A DNA stretch of 64,000 bases, taken from positions 910,001-974,000 of the forward strand of contig CATNEN010000026.1 in NCBI GenBank assembly GCA_950097015.1, given 5' to 3'. The notes under the pieces are model-generated. The model did not search any database, was not told where the DNA came from, and saw nothing but the letters and a program-made list of their open reading frames with translations. Every line of letters begins with the position of its first letter. Position 1 is the stretch's first letter. The DNA comes from Macrostomum hystrix (lineage: Eukaryota; Platyhelminthes; Macrostomidae). Of the stretch, positions 44,826-55,039 are shown one piece after another. The translations under genes and the position numbers were made by a program.

Positions 44826-45059
44826 CAAATATCTTATGTAGTAAGGTGCTTGCAATTCAATCTGAAATATTTAAAAATACTTTTAGTAGCAAAGCGAGAC
44901 GGACTCAAACATATCAAATACATACTTCATGTTATACTCGAAGAAGACTCGACGAGACTCGAAACAACGAGTCAGATACAAAGGACAAAGAACTCAATTG
45001 TTACGCAATTTTTAAATCCTTCAAACAATGTGAAAACTAGGTTCTCGACAGGTTAAGCG

Positions 45060-46563
45060 CTACAACGCTTGCAGCCGTCTCAACAGTTCGTCAATGAAGC
45101 TGCGCACCTGCTGCTGTGGCGCCTTGGCCGACTGCAGCTTTTCCTGGAAAAAGTTTTTGCGATGCGCAACACGGGAAAATTGCCTTAAAGCTTCATCTAT
45201 GTTTTGCCAGTCTGTAAAATATTATCTCGCATAATTCTTTTTTATTTACTTACTTTTCATATGGGAAAACTATTTAGATAATCCGTTCTTACCTGGCTAA
45301 TCTCTTTGAATAATCCGTTCTCACCTGGCTAATCTCTTTGAATAATCCGTTCTCACCAGGCTAATCTCTTTGAATAATCCGTTCTCACCTGGCTAATCTC
45401 TTTGAATAATCCGTTCTCACCTGGCTAATCTCTTTGAATAATCCGTTCTCACCTGGCTAATCTCTTTGAATAATCCGTTCTCACCTGGCTAATCTCTTTG
45501 AATAATCCGTTCTCACCTGGCTAATCTCTTTGAATAATCCGTTCTCACCTGGCTAATCTCTTTGAATAATCCGTTCTCACCAGGCTAATCTCTTTGAATA
45601 ATCCGTTCTCACCTGGCTAATCTAGCTAAAGTTACTTATCCTCATCTTTCACACTGCCAGTTGGGTGCTCACCCGGAGGCACTCGTCCCGCTCTTGATCT
45701 GTATCCAAATCCAGCAGCGCGTCCAGATCGATGTCACAGTCGTGATCGTCTTCATCATTCTATATTGAGTAGATGAAAGATTTAGCATTAAACTTTAATC
45801 CCAGAAATCAACTGTAACTGGCAGTTCCTATTTTCAACATTAAAGAGAACCGTGTTTCCTTATTAGTTAGAGACAGAACATATTAGGTTCAGCCAAGTGC
45901 ATAGAGAAACAGCTACCCCTCGTGCACTTCCTGTTTTAATTAATCTTTATCGTTTTTTTCACTTATGGCTGGGGCTTAAGGCATGTAGGCAGTTTACGCC
46001 ACATGAGGGCCAACCCCCAAGGCACAGTAACGGTGTACAATGCCCGACGATCAGAAATTCCAGGCAGATGTACAAATCAGCAGAATTGCCTCCTTGCTGG
46101 CGGCAGGTTGACTATTTCCAAATGATATTGCAATGTACCAAAAATAATACTATTGCTTTTTGTAATCCTTTGGAATATACTTTTTCCAATACAAAGGACT
46201 ACTGTTTTGGAACAGAGCCATTAACATCCAGAGCCTCTTAAAATAATAAATGAAAATCTAAATAGCAAAATTTGGGCCTACTTAACAGTGGGATAAGTAA
46301 TTAGTAATAATATTAGTGATAACCCATCCCTAAACTGTAAGCTTACAAGATCTCTCATTAACATCTATAATTATAAACATTAAGGCAAAAAATGATTTGC
46401 TCACCAAACAGTGAAACAAAATGCGCAATTCATCATAGACAAAGTCTTCAACAGCAAGTCGCTGCTTGATAAGAGACATTGTCTGCTTGTCATACTTTGC
46501 TGTCAGGAATTTGGTCTTCTTGTCTTGATAAGCATCTGACTTTTTGAAATTTACAGATGACAT
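45060..46563 (-). CDS. PPP1R14-type protein phosphatase 1 inhibitor (109 aa, three exons)
   Basis: Minus-strand exons 46563-46405, 45759-45673 and 45143-45060, all phase 0, with GTGAGC donors after exons 1 and 2 and a strong ctttttccag acceptor before exon 3. The protein resembles the vertebrate CPI-17/PHI-1 family, small cytosolic inhibitors that block the PP1 catalytic subunit of myosin phosphatase when phosphorylated on a threonine (established). Seen: FLTAKYDKQTMSLIKQRL (19-36), aligning with the family's inhibitory loop, with Thr21 at the phosphorylation position; VEDFVYDELRILF; the acidic DIDLDALLDLDTDQERDECL helix in exon 2; and the C-terminal FIDELLRRLQAL, matching the family's final helix. 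It is shorter than the vertebrate members because both tails are reduced. The intron between exons 2 and 3 holds a 32-bp array; the intron after exon 1 holds a family A SINE fragment. Family similarity was judged from memory, so confidence is good but not final. Confidence 0.75.
45285..45625. repeat. Tandem array, 32-bp unit (intron 2 of the PPP1R14-like gene)
   Basis: About 10.5 near-identical copies of a 32-bp unit containing ggctaatctctttgaataat; two units carry accagg for acctgg. Confidence 0.95.
45984..46110 (+). mobile_element. SINE family A fragment
   Basis: Contains gagggccaacccccaaggca, tgtacaatgcccgacgat, ggcagatgtacaaat and agaattgcctccttgctgg in family A order, with the tRNA head and an internal stretch missing. 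It lies in intron 1 of the PPP1R14-like gene. Confidence 0.7.
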
Positions 46564-48131
46564 TATTATATAAGATGAAGTCTTGAATGAGATCTGTAAT
46601 TTTAGAGCAATTTCCTAAAGCTATGTTAATTTTGATTCATTTATCTAGCATGATAATAAATGCATGAGAAATTAGTAAATTAGAAAAAAGGAGTAAGAAA
46701 TGTGTAGTCCAAGGAGTCCAAGGAGTCCAAGAGTAAGAAAAACTTTACAAATGTTTGGTATGCTTGAACACTGTAGAGTAGTTAAATACGTAGGCTTACA
46801 ATAAAATAATCAACAGTATCAACACAAAAATGTATCAAAGCCTTAAAAGGGAAGTTAAAAAAATTAAATTAATGTCTGAAATTTTAGCTAGCTACCCAAC
46901 AACTCTAATTAATAACAAGTAACAATAAAAAAAGAAACATTATCATATATGTTAACTAAGCCTATACATTACCTAAGCCTAAGCTACCAGCATAATCAAA
47001 ATGACGATAAATAAAAAATGACAAAAACAGATGACAGGAAATCCAGAATTCAAACTTGATTTCAAATAAGAAAATGCTAATAGGCTTTCAATTATTTTTT
47101 AAGATCTAATCATGCGAAATATCATTTGTATATGTGCAAGAACTGTTTCGAAGTGGATCTTCTACAGGTGTCGAACACCGCGCTGCTGCGGCTGCGTACG
47201 AATACTTAATGTATAAAATGTTTTCAATATAATTGAAGTTAAAATATAAATATACTGAAGACAAAGAATCAAACACTAAGTTATTTCCAGAAACTTTAAA
47301 CTTAAAAAAAATCGAAACATGATCGAAACATGTTTTCTATTGAGCCAAAAGACAAAAACGGGTAGCTAAATGTGTTTTGTTTTTGTCCCTTTTATTAATC
47401 ACCTTGGCACTTTTTTAATGGAAACAGTTTTCTTAGAAAATTTCCTAACAACTTTTATTTAATCTTCTTAATGCATTATATATGCTTTTCGTTTTTAGTA
47501 TATAGGAATAATAGGATAAGTGTTATGTACATCGTGAAGCAATAGACATGACGCAAACGAGTAAAATAGTCGAACTTTAATAGTCGTGTCTTAAATGTAT
47601 CTTTGTAATTGTTTGACGAACTTGTCAAGGGCTAGCTTTAATTTTCACTTAAAATAAGAATTTTTTGCTTGCGTCATTATTTTATAAAATTAACTTCATG
47701 ATTATGTTTATCACATAGGGAAGACTGAATAGCTAGGCTCATGTAGTTGACTGAGAAACAAGTCACTAATTTTCTGTCCCAAAAGGCTGAGCACTTAAGG
47801 CAAAGCTTAGGGATATAAAATATAATATAAGTGCTTATTAAGTAATTGGCAGAAGCTCGTCAGTACATATATTTTATTTTTGGGAATGTAAGTAGCTAAC
47901 TGTTTATATAATATGCAAACCAGCTCCAAAAAGTCAGACTGAAACTCAACTAGAGTACAATATGCTTCAATATTATTGTTTGTTCATTTATATTTCAAGA
48001 TCAGAAAATTAGCTGTTTGTATATACTTTATAGAAGGCTATGTATAGTAGCTATGTATGGCTACTAATCCATTTTATAAAGTGAGATTTTGGTGAAAAAA
48101 TATTGTTCTTTAGGGCCTATATCACTTATAA
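46564..48131. other. AT-rich intergenic DNA
   Basis: About 1.5 kb of strongly AT-rich sequence between the PPP1R14-like gene start and the transposon. No gene or RNA recognised. Confidence 0.45.
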
Positions 48132-48150
48132 TCAGGTCTGGACATATGCT

Positions 48151-48650
48151 CGTATGTGACTTTCACTGCATGTTAACTGCATTGAAATGTGGTTGCATCT
48201 CATTTAGCCAACCAAACTCTGATTGGCCAGATGTAAATTGTTAAACTATTTAAAGCAATTTATACAGGAATGCACAAATTAATCTACTTTAGAAGATACA
48301 AACAACAAGTAGATGTACAGCGAATTTATAGTATTTTTATTTTTTATTCACAACTACAACTTTGACAGCAACTAACATGCGGTTTAATGTGCGGTATGTG
48401 CTGCACACTAAATATACTACTGGCTGACATTCACCTGACTACTGATTATTAAGGGGAATAACATGCTGTATATCGTGCGGTATGTCCCACACACTAAATA
48501 TACTACTGGCTGACATACTACTGACTACTGATTATTAAGGCGAATAACATGCGGTTTAATGTGCGGTAGGCCTATGTCACCAACACTAAATATACTACTG
48601 GCTGACATACTACTGACTACTGATTATTAAGGCAACTAACATGATTTAAT
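48151..48650 (+). repeat. Left terminal inverted repeat with internal subrepeats
   Basis: Reverse-complement match of 51447-52020. The inner part has about three copies of an approximately 85-90 bp subrepeat (aacatgcggtttaatgtgcg, then aaatatactactggctgaca). The right repeat has about 4.5 copies, so the two ends have diverged in subrepeat number. Confidence 0.85.
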
Positions 48651-48665
48651 TCTGCAACAAAAAGC

Positions 48666-48975
48666 GTGGCGTGTCGGCAGTACAGTCAACAGCTACGTTC
48701 AGAAGATTGACGCCGTACCTTTGGGTACTGTGCTATTCTGTGAGGAGCAACTGAGTCTGCTGCGCGATGCATTGCATACTGATCCACTCTAGCCGGTGCA
48801 CATCGATGCAACAGGCGGCTTAGAGCATAAATCATCAACTGTCTGTTTCCAGACGCTACAGCAGCGCCGTCATCCGCTTGGAAAAGATAATAGCAGTTCC
48901 AGTGTCAGAAGCAATACTGCAACACACGCGGATGGAAAAAATTTGCAACTGGCTCGACATCACATGCATACACAG
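48666..48975 (+). pseudogene. Transposase remnant (MULE-like)
   Basis: A frame from 48666 reads VQKIDAVPLGTVLFCEEQLS, an in-frame TAG, then PVHIDATGGLEHKSS. After a +1 shift it reads KIIAVPVSEAILQHTRMEKI and NWLDI. The H-I-D-A-T-G block resembles the first catalytic aspartate block of MULE-type DDE transposases, and the PVSE segment resembles the following conserved block in such proteins. One stop, one frameshift and a SINE inserted at about 48970 show it is dead. The third catalytic residue was not found. Confidence 0.55.
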
Positions 48976-49189
48976 GTGTGTATACATCCGCTCTGACTTT
49001 CTCATCGTCAGGCAGTGTACACTTTCACTTTACCTTGGAGGTTGGCTCATCGAGGGCGCAAATTGCACGACAAACCCTGAAGGCCTACTGTCCGCGGCGG
49101 CGCCTCAAAGAAAAGTGGGTTTGCAGCGGAATCGAACTTATGTACCTTGGTGCGAGAGGCAAACGCGTTAACCCCTCTGCCTGCCACCG
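48971..49189 (-). mobile_element. SINE family A copy inserted in the transposon
   Basis: Minus-strand copy with a good tRNA-like head at its right end (plus strand gcgagaggcaaacgcgttaa) and body motifs caggtgtgtatacatccg and ccttggaggttggctc. It interrupts the transposon coding region, so the SINE moved after the transposon arrived. Confidence 0.8.
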
Positions 49190-49675
49190 ATATCGACTAG
49201 TCTATTAGTCTTTGTTCACAAGCCACAGTTCGAAGCTCGTCGCAGATACGGACTATGTTTTTTTCTAGATATTCAGTATCACTTAAACAAAGTTGGATGC
49301 TCTAGACATACAAATGCAGGGCGCCAAAGGCAAACGTAATCGTTAGTTTTAGTCGGCCTGTCGATTATTTGATGGCCGTTGCAGATTTTTAATCTTATCA
49401 GTAGTATCAGTAGTCGTTACTATGTTATGTTATACAAAACATTCATTTATCAGGTACCTGCAGTATCAATTTCAACGACTCGTTCAAGAGCCCACATTAC
49501 CACATAAGACGAAACAATTGTATTCGTCTGCTCAGCACACTTCTTGCATCGGGTCGCCAGCACAATAAGAGTTAAGAGCGCATCATTGCGTAGAGTCTTC
49601 TTAGTATGCTTCGCTCAGATAATAGTTGCTCCTAAGATAAAAACTGCCGTTGAGATCTTGCAGCTGATGTGCTGT

Positions 49676-50690
49676 GCATTAGGATCGAAAGAGAATTCAG
49701 GCATCGCCGCAAATGATGACTCCTCGTCGTTAAGGGCGTCAAAAAATAATCTGACGAAGGAGTGCAGAGACGCCATCGATGACCTGCCTTCGAATGAGGA
49801 GCTCGGAATCGGCCTCGTAGACATTGAGCCAAAGTTTGCTGGCGATGGCGATTCAGCTTCTATGTCTGACGCGACTACTTCGTCTCGCTTTACTCGCTTC
49901 CGCGCTAAAGTTCCGCGCTTTACTCGTGACGGAATAGCCAACTCTGTGGATGGCTCAGTTCCCGCTACTGACAGGGTCTGCGCCAAATCAGTGCGCAAAG
50001 TCCGCCCTCCGTCCGTCGACGCCGCACAACGTTTCGTAGCTCAAAGCCTACATGTGAGTAAGCTGACGCGGACAACACGCCCTGCTTCAGCTGCCAAGCC
50101 GGCGCAGATGCCACCTTTTGCATTCAGTCTATTTGATCGCGATTCACTGCTTCAGAAGAACGCCTGGCTGTCATCTACGGTAGCCATTAACATGACGATT
50201 TGTTGATATTTTGTTTTCTTTACTGCCTTAAAGTTTGCACTCTGCATTTTATCTTTATTATCTAACATAACCGTTGGCAAAATTTATTATCTAACATTCT
50301 CAGATTGTTGACACTTTTGTGGCCATCAAGGCAGCCTCAGTCAATAATGTCATTAGTTTGATGACGTACAAGGTTGACCTCATATTGACGCCACACAGTA
50401 GGCTTCCAGGTGGTTTAAGGAACAAACTGGTCACAGGTCAGTGTATTTTAACAATTAGTAGCACTTTTAATGGGCTTTGAAGGATTAAAGAATAATTCAA
50501 ATCGTCCCTAGCTCTGGTCCCTCAATAGGCATAGGCAGTAAAAGCGAAAATGCTAGGCGCCCTGCTGCGTGAGGACCACTTCACATTGCTTCATATTATC
50601 GATGTAAGGGATCAGTCATTCTGCTCGATCCGACGAAGTCTCGTGAGGCCAACGTGAGCTTAATGTGTTGCACGTTGAAGTAAGTATTTT
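49676..50690 (+). pseudogene. Ulp1/C48-like protease segment of the transposon
   Basis: An open frame from the ATG at 49676 (the frame extends upstream to 49544) leads to DSLLQKNAWLSST and a GT site at 50180. A second open exon, 50304-50436, continues IVDTFVAIKAASVNN. A third block at 50550-50606 reads EDHFTLLHIIDVRD, and, two bases out of frame, ILLDPTKSREAN at 50618-50653. The order W-L, then His in a DHFTLL strand, then Asp in LLDPTK, is the layout of C48 (Ulp1/SENP-like) cysteine peptidases, which some MULEs carry. The catalytic Gln and Cys were not found, and the His and Asp blocks are out of frame, so it is probably inactive. The exon boundaries are tentative. Confidence 0.45.
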
Positions 50691-51032
50691 TACCGACAAG
50701 TATTCGCTCTTTACAACTAAAGTCAATGAAAACTGGTCCGGCTAAGTTGCACATAGACAGACTGGGTAAATAATAGTTCTCCCATAAAACCAGATAAAAT
50801 GTGACGTATGTTGCATTTTTTAACTTACGCAGACCGATTTAAAAAATAATCCTTTCGTGTTTCCTGGCACATGTACTAATTCTTGACAGTTCGTTTCAAG
50901 TGTTCACTGCCTTCCGACTTGAATTGGCCGACTTGAAGTTCCATTATTATGATCCATTAGTATGAAACGCGTCTCACACTCGTATCCGTCTAATAGTTTC
51001 TTGTTCATCGGCACTCCCACTCTTTTTTATAG

Positions 51033-51143
51033 ATCTGTTGCGACACCTGCGTGCACTGGTTCCATGCCGAGTGTGGTGGCAGTTCAGCTGACAAGTTTGT
51101 CTGCTATGACTGCTTAGCAGTCGATCTGCAATCTTCACAGTAG
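51033..51143 (+). pseudogene. PHD-finger half exon of the transposon
   Basis: After an acceptor (cttttttatag) an open segment reads ICCDTCVHWFHAECGG, then KFVCYDCLAV and ends at TAG. CCDxCxxWFHxxC...CxxC is the second half of a PHD zinc finger (C4HC3). The first Cys pair should lie in a preceding exon and was not located. PHD fingers bind histone tails. Its place inside the inverted repeats suggests it belongs to the transposon protein. Confidence 0.55.
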
Positions 51144-51446
51144 ACATGGCCTGTTTCTTTCTACTAAAGTACCTAGCTACTCTTACTAGTGGTCCTTAAT
51201 TTTCAATTGCTATGAAAGTGCGATCTAGTGTGCCGAACTTCACCGCAGGTCGGGCCAAGATTGCCAACGGGCCAACGGGCAATGAGTCCATGATGTTAGT
51301 TCGTTTTTTATTTTTCTATTCACGTCTCTATCCAAAGGCATTAAACGCTTCTGTCAAAAAATATATAATGTCAGAAACTATCGTCTTTGTCGACATTTAT
51401 GGCTTGACTCATTTACTTTTAAATGCTTTAGAATTCATAAAATTTA

Positions 51447-52020
51447 GTAGTATATTTAGTGTTCGTGACGTACCACACGATATAAAACCGCATGTTATTC
51501 TCCTTAATAATCAGTAGTCAGTAGTATGTCAGCCAGTAGTATATTTAGTATTCGGGACGTACCACACGATATAAAACCGCATGTTATTCTCCTTATTAAT
51601 CAGTAGTCAGTAGTATGTCAGCCAGTAGTATATTTAGTATTCGGGACGTACCACACGATATAAAACCGCATGTTATTCGCCTTAATAATCAGTAGTCAGT
51701 AGTATGTCAGCCAGTAGTATATTTAGTGTTCGGGACGTACCACACGATATAAAACCGCATGTTATTCGCCTTAATAATCAGTAGTCAGTAGTATGTCAGC
51801 CAGTAGTATATTTAGTGTGCGGGACAAACCGCACGTTAAACCGCATGTTAGTTCCTATCACAATTGTAGTAGTGAATAAAGAAAAATAAAACTATAATTT
51901 TGCTGTACATCTATCTACTTGTTGTTTTTATCTTCTAAAGTAGAATAAATGGTGCATTATTGTTTAAATTGGTTTTATCGCATTTCAATGCGGTTTAACA
52001 TGCGGCAAAAGTCACATACG
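51447..52020 (-). repeat. Right terminal inverted repeat with internal subrepeats
   Basis: Contains about 4.5 copies of an approximately 89-bp subrepeat (ttattcgccttaataatcag through gatataaaaccgcatg), then a non-repeated outer part (aaaactataattttgctgta and others) matching the left end inverted. Confidence 0.85.
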
Positions 52021-52284
52021 TCAGGTCTGGCTATTTCAAATAGCTGTACCAGCTGCCTAGCAGTTGTTGTATATTAAGTAGCCTATCAATATTAGGTTTA
52101 TTGCCATCAGAAAGATTTTGTATCAGCTAGCCAAATCTTGGAAATCTAAGGATAAAGGGGGCTACGCTGCATAGCATTTAATTGTAAAGAAATGCTATTT
52201 AGCTTTTGATTTCTGTATCCTTTCAGGTTTCAACTTCAGTGTGTACTCCCTGTCTCCACAGATTCATAGAAATAGAAAGTGTAA

Positions 52285-53318
52285 ATGGACGATGCAGACT
52301 CAGACGCTGCTAGGCGTAGGCGAGAAGCTGCCATTGCGGCCATCTGCGCAGACTCAGAGCGTCGACGCAAGCGTGCCGAAGTTTTGGGAATTTCTGGTTG
52401 GGCAGGACCTCGCCTAACTGTAAATCAGACATTCTTAAGGCGCACTCTGGCTTCCACTTTACATACGCCTAGTCGAAGTCGTAGGCAATTAGTAGGCAAC
52501 AATGGATCTACTGATGACTCGTTAGAATCGACAAGGTGCCAATCGTCAGTTAAAATATCTACAGTGAAGCCTACATTAAGGAGCCGGTATTCATCGCATG
52601 AAAGATTGTTAGAAAAAGTTTCACAGAACCTAGAAAGATCGCCTGACGAACTTCGTGTAAAGCGTGAACGATCGGCCGACGAACTTCGTGTAAAGCGTGA
52701 ACGATCGGCCGACGAACTTCGTGTAAAGCGTGAACGATCGGCCGACGAACTTCGTGTAAAGCGTGAACGATCGGCCGACGAACTTCGTGTAAAGCGTGAA
52801 CGATCGCCCGACGAACTTCGTGTAAAGCGTGGAAGATCGCCCGACGGGCTTCTTTTAAAGCGTGGCAGATCGCCTGATGAACTTCGTGTAAAGCGTGGAA
52901 GATCGCCTGACGAACTTCGTGTAAAGCGTCAACGATCGCCAGACGAACTTCTTGTAAAGCGTCAACGATCGCCAGACGAACTTCTTGTAAAGCGTCAACG
53001 ATCGCCAGACGAACTTCTTGTAAAGCGTGGAAGATCGCCGACGAACTTCGTGTAAAGCGTCAACGATCGCCAGACGAACTTCTTGTAAAGCGTGGAAGAT
53101 CGCCTGATGAACTTCGTGTAAAGCGTGGAAGATCGCCTGATGAACTTCGTGTAAAGCGTCAACGATCACCCGACGAACGTCTCGTAAAGTGTGGAAGATC
53201 ACCCGACGAACGTCGTTCAAAGCGTCGTAGATCACCCGATAAACTTCGACCAAAGCCTTCAAGGTTTTTAAGTTCACATGATAAACTGAAGGTAAAATCC
53301 GGAAGATTTCTAGACTAG
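52285..53318 (+). CDS. POLR1D isoform-2-like protein with 11-residue repeat tail (frameshifted)
   Basis: The start ATG follows a strong acceptor (ctgtctccacag) by 24 bp. The N-terminal 80 residues (REAAIAAICADSERRRKRAE, LGISGW, NQTFLRRTLASTL) match the pattern RAExxGxxGW...NxxFLxxTxxxTL that I know from the alternative POLR1D isoform-2 protein linked to RNA polymerase I/III subunit AC19. From about residue 118 it becomes about 20 copies of an 11-residue unit, (E/G/Q)RS(P/A)DELRVKR, encoded by 33-bp tandem repeats: basic, Ser-Pro-rich and likely nuclear. One base is missing in the unit at about 53036 (tcgccgacg where other units have tcgcctgacg or tcgcccgacg). As read, translation stops at 53055 (256 aa); with that base present the frame would run to TAG at 53316-53318 (344 aa). 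Sequencing or assembly error is as likely as a real mutation. Polyadenylation signal AATAAA at 53337. Confidence 0.58.
52630..53240 (+). repeat. Coding tandem array, 33-bp unit
   Basis: About 20 units containing gacgaacttcgtgtaaagcg. Unlike most arrays here the period is a multiple of three, and substitutions mostly keep the R-S-x-D-E-L-x-V-K-R reading, which supports translation. One unit lacks a base. Confidence 0.93.
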
Positions 53319-53336
53319 CTTTCTCCGAGACAAAAA

Positions 53337-53342
53337 AATAAA
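53337..53342 (+). terminator. Polyadenylation signal AATAAA
   Basis: Nineteen bases after the 53316-53318 TAG stop. The closeness of the signal supports the longer reading frame as the ancestral one. Confidence 0.5.
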
Positions 53343-54160
53343 ATTAGCCATCCGTTGTACATGCTCTTCACCAGATTGATTACATTTCCTTTGGAGGAAA
53401 TCGAATTTATTTAATCAAGGTGTCTGATAGGTATAAATATATGCGAGTTCTTCTACTTAAAGTAGCTAGTCAATTATAAATTTTAGCCTGAAAAACTGCA
53501 CGGCATGTTATCTTCTGAGAATATTTTTCGGATTCGTGTTTATAAAACGAAGTGTACGCATAACGGTGCAAGTCTAAGAAATTAACTGAGAAAGAATTGC
53601 ACCAAATGAGCTGCTTTCTAGTTTCTAGATAGAAATTCCTGTTCACAGAGAACACGATGTGCACGTGCAAACATGTCATTATCGTGGGAGTATTCCTGCA
53701 TATTTCCTCGTTTGTGTTGGATGCAGGCTAGAATTAACTTAATACACGATTTCAGCTTTGGAATTCCTAGCATTACATGTTAGAAGCTCATCGATTATAA
53801 TTGAAGGCCAACATGTGGGCAAAAACAAAATTGAACTATTTATTTTTATTTCTAGAACAAAGAAACAAGGAACAAGGCGAACTTCAGAATTAACATCCGT
53901 AATTGAACTTAATCCCCAGCTTGGCCCGGCCTATTGGCTATTAATTCTATGTATAATATAAATTTATAATATACCATTAATACCCATGCTTTAAGGGCGT
54001 TAATGGAAAATCAGAAAATCAAATATATAAATAATTTATTATTTAACTGGCCTAAGCCAGTCATTTAACGGCCTAGGCCGATTAAACATATAGTCTATGG
54101 TCACAGTTGCTCTAAACAGTTTTAGTAGTGCAATCTCGTGAGCCGGGCCAAGCTTTAGGA
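53343..54160. other. AT-rich intergenic DNA
   Basis: No gene supported; a minus open frame at 53470-53679 lacks any family or splice evidence. Confidence 0.4.
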
Positions 54161-54163
54161 TTA

Positions 54164-54296
54164 AATACCCCCTGAACTCGTTGTCTATGGCCTAGGAACG
54201 GCTTCGGACTGCGCTTCTGGGCCTCGGCTTCGCCTCTGCCAAGAAACGCGTCCTCAGCCGTTCGTAGGCCAAATAAGCGAAATCAGGGGGGGTATT
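54164..54296. repeat. Imperfect stem-loop, about 130 bp
   Basis: aataccccctga (54164-54175) pairs with tcagggggggtatt (54283-54296), and ggcctaggaacggct (54189-54203) pairs with agccgttcgtaggcc (54256-54270) with one mismatch. The inner part is GC-rich and partly paired. Possibly a small foldback element or a structured RNA. Confidence 0.6.
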
Positions 54297-54524
54297 ATTC
54301 TATACATAGAGCGCCAAAATTTCTATGGGCTCTCAAAACAGCGTCAAGTATTTTTACGGGAATAAGCAACGATCGAATTTGTTTAAAATTCAATCAACTG
54401 ACAGTTTGGTCAAGCTCGCAGATAGCGATAGCCCTATAGGATTGAGTGCACTAAGAATAAGCCAGCAAACCATATATATTAGTGAATAATAAAAATATTA
54501 ATAATTGCAGTAAGGGCTGCGGGC

Positions 54525-54867
54525 AACGGCACATCATTTGGTGTCACTAGACCCGCAGCCAGCGAGGAGGCAATTCTGCCCATTCCGCTGACGTCCTGAG
54601 CACACACGCAGACGGATTACTGTACGAGCGTACGCATGCATACGCTCACACAGGTGTGTACATCTGCCCTAACTTTCTCATCGTCAGACAGTGTACACTC
54701 TCACTGTGCCTTGGAGGTTGGCCCTTAAAGGTCGTAAATTGCACGACAAGCCCCCAAGCCTTCTCTCTGCGGCTGTGCCCCAAGTGAATGTGGCTTCGCC
54801 GTGGAATCGAGCTTAGGGGCCTTGGTACGAGAGGCCAAATGCGTTAAGCGCTCTGCCACTCACCCAT
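54525..54867 (-). mobile_element. SINE family A copy (most complete)
   Basis: Minus-strand copy running from the 3' end (plus cgggcaacggcacatcattt, shared with 3420-3450 inverted) to a tRNA-like head (plus gtggaatcgagcttaggggc and gcgttaagcgctctgccact). About 340 bp. It lies downstream of the ammonium transporter stop codon. Confidence 0.85.
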
Positions 54868-55039
54868 ATGCTGGTACTAATCGCATTATAATTAAATATT
54901 TTCTCGTCGGAACAGAAAAACAACAAAGAAATATGTATCATCAAAGAAACAAATAGTCAGGTTCATTGAAAACGATGTCCATGTAAAATTAATCACTCAA
55001 AATGGGGAGTTCATTCAGAGATATTTGATGCTGCTTGCT

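Larger units (their letters stand above)
48132..52030. mobile_element. Decayed MULE-like DNA transposon with long repetitive inverted ends
   Basis: Two long inverted repeats bound the element: left about 48151-48650, right about 51447-52020. The outermost matching stretch is cgtatgtgac at 48151-48160 against gtcacatacg at 52011-52020. A 10-bp direct repeat, tcaggtctgg, lies at 48132-48141 and immediately outside the right end at 52021-52030, as expected for a 9-10 bp target-site duplication of Mutator-like elements; on the left there are nine extra bases between it and the matched end. Inside are a broken transposase segment, a SINE insertion, a Ulp1-like protease segment and a PHD half-finger. 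Total span is about 3.9 kb. The inverted ends and direct repeat are seen directly; the superfamily call rests on the DATG transposase motif, TSD length and long TIRs. Confidence 0.72.

Noticed and set aside
52855-53277. 140-codon minus frame across the 33-bp coding array
   Set aside because: Shadow of the plus-strand repeat protein; the plus frame has a start context, unique N-terminal domain and polyadenylation signal.
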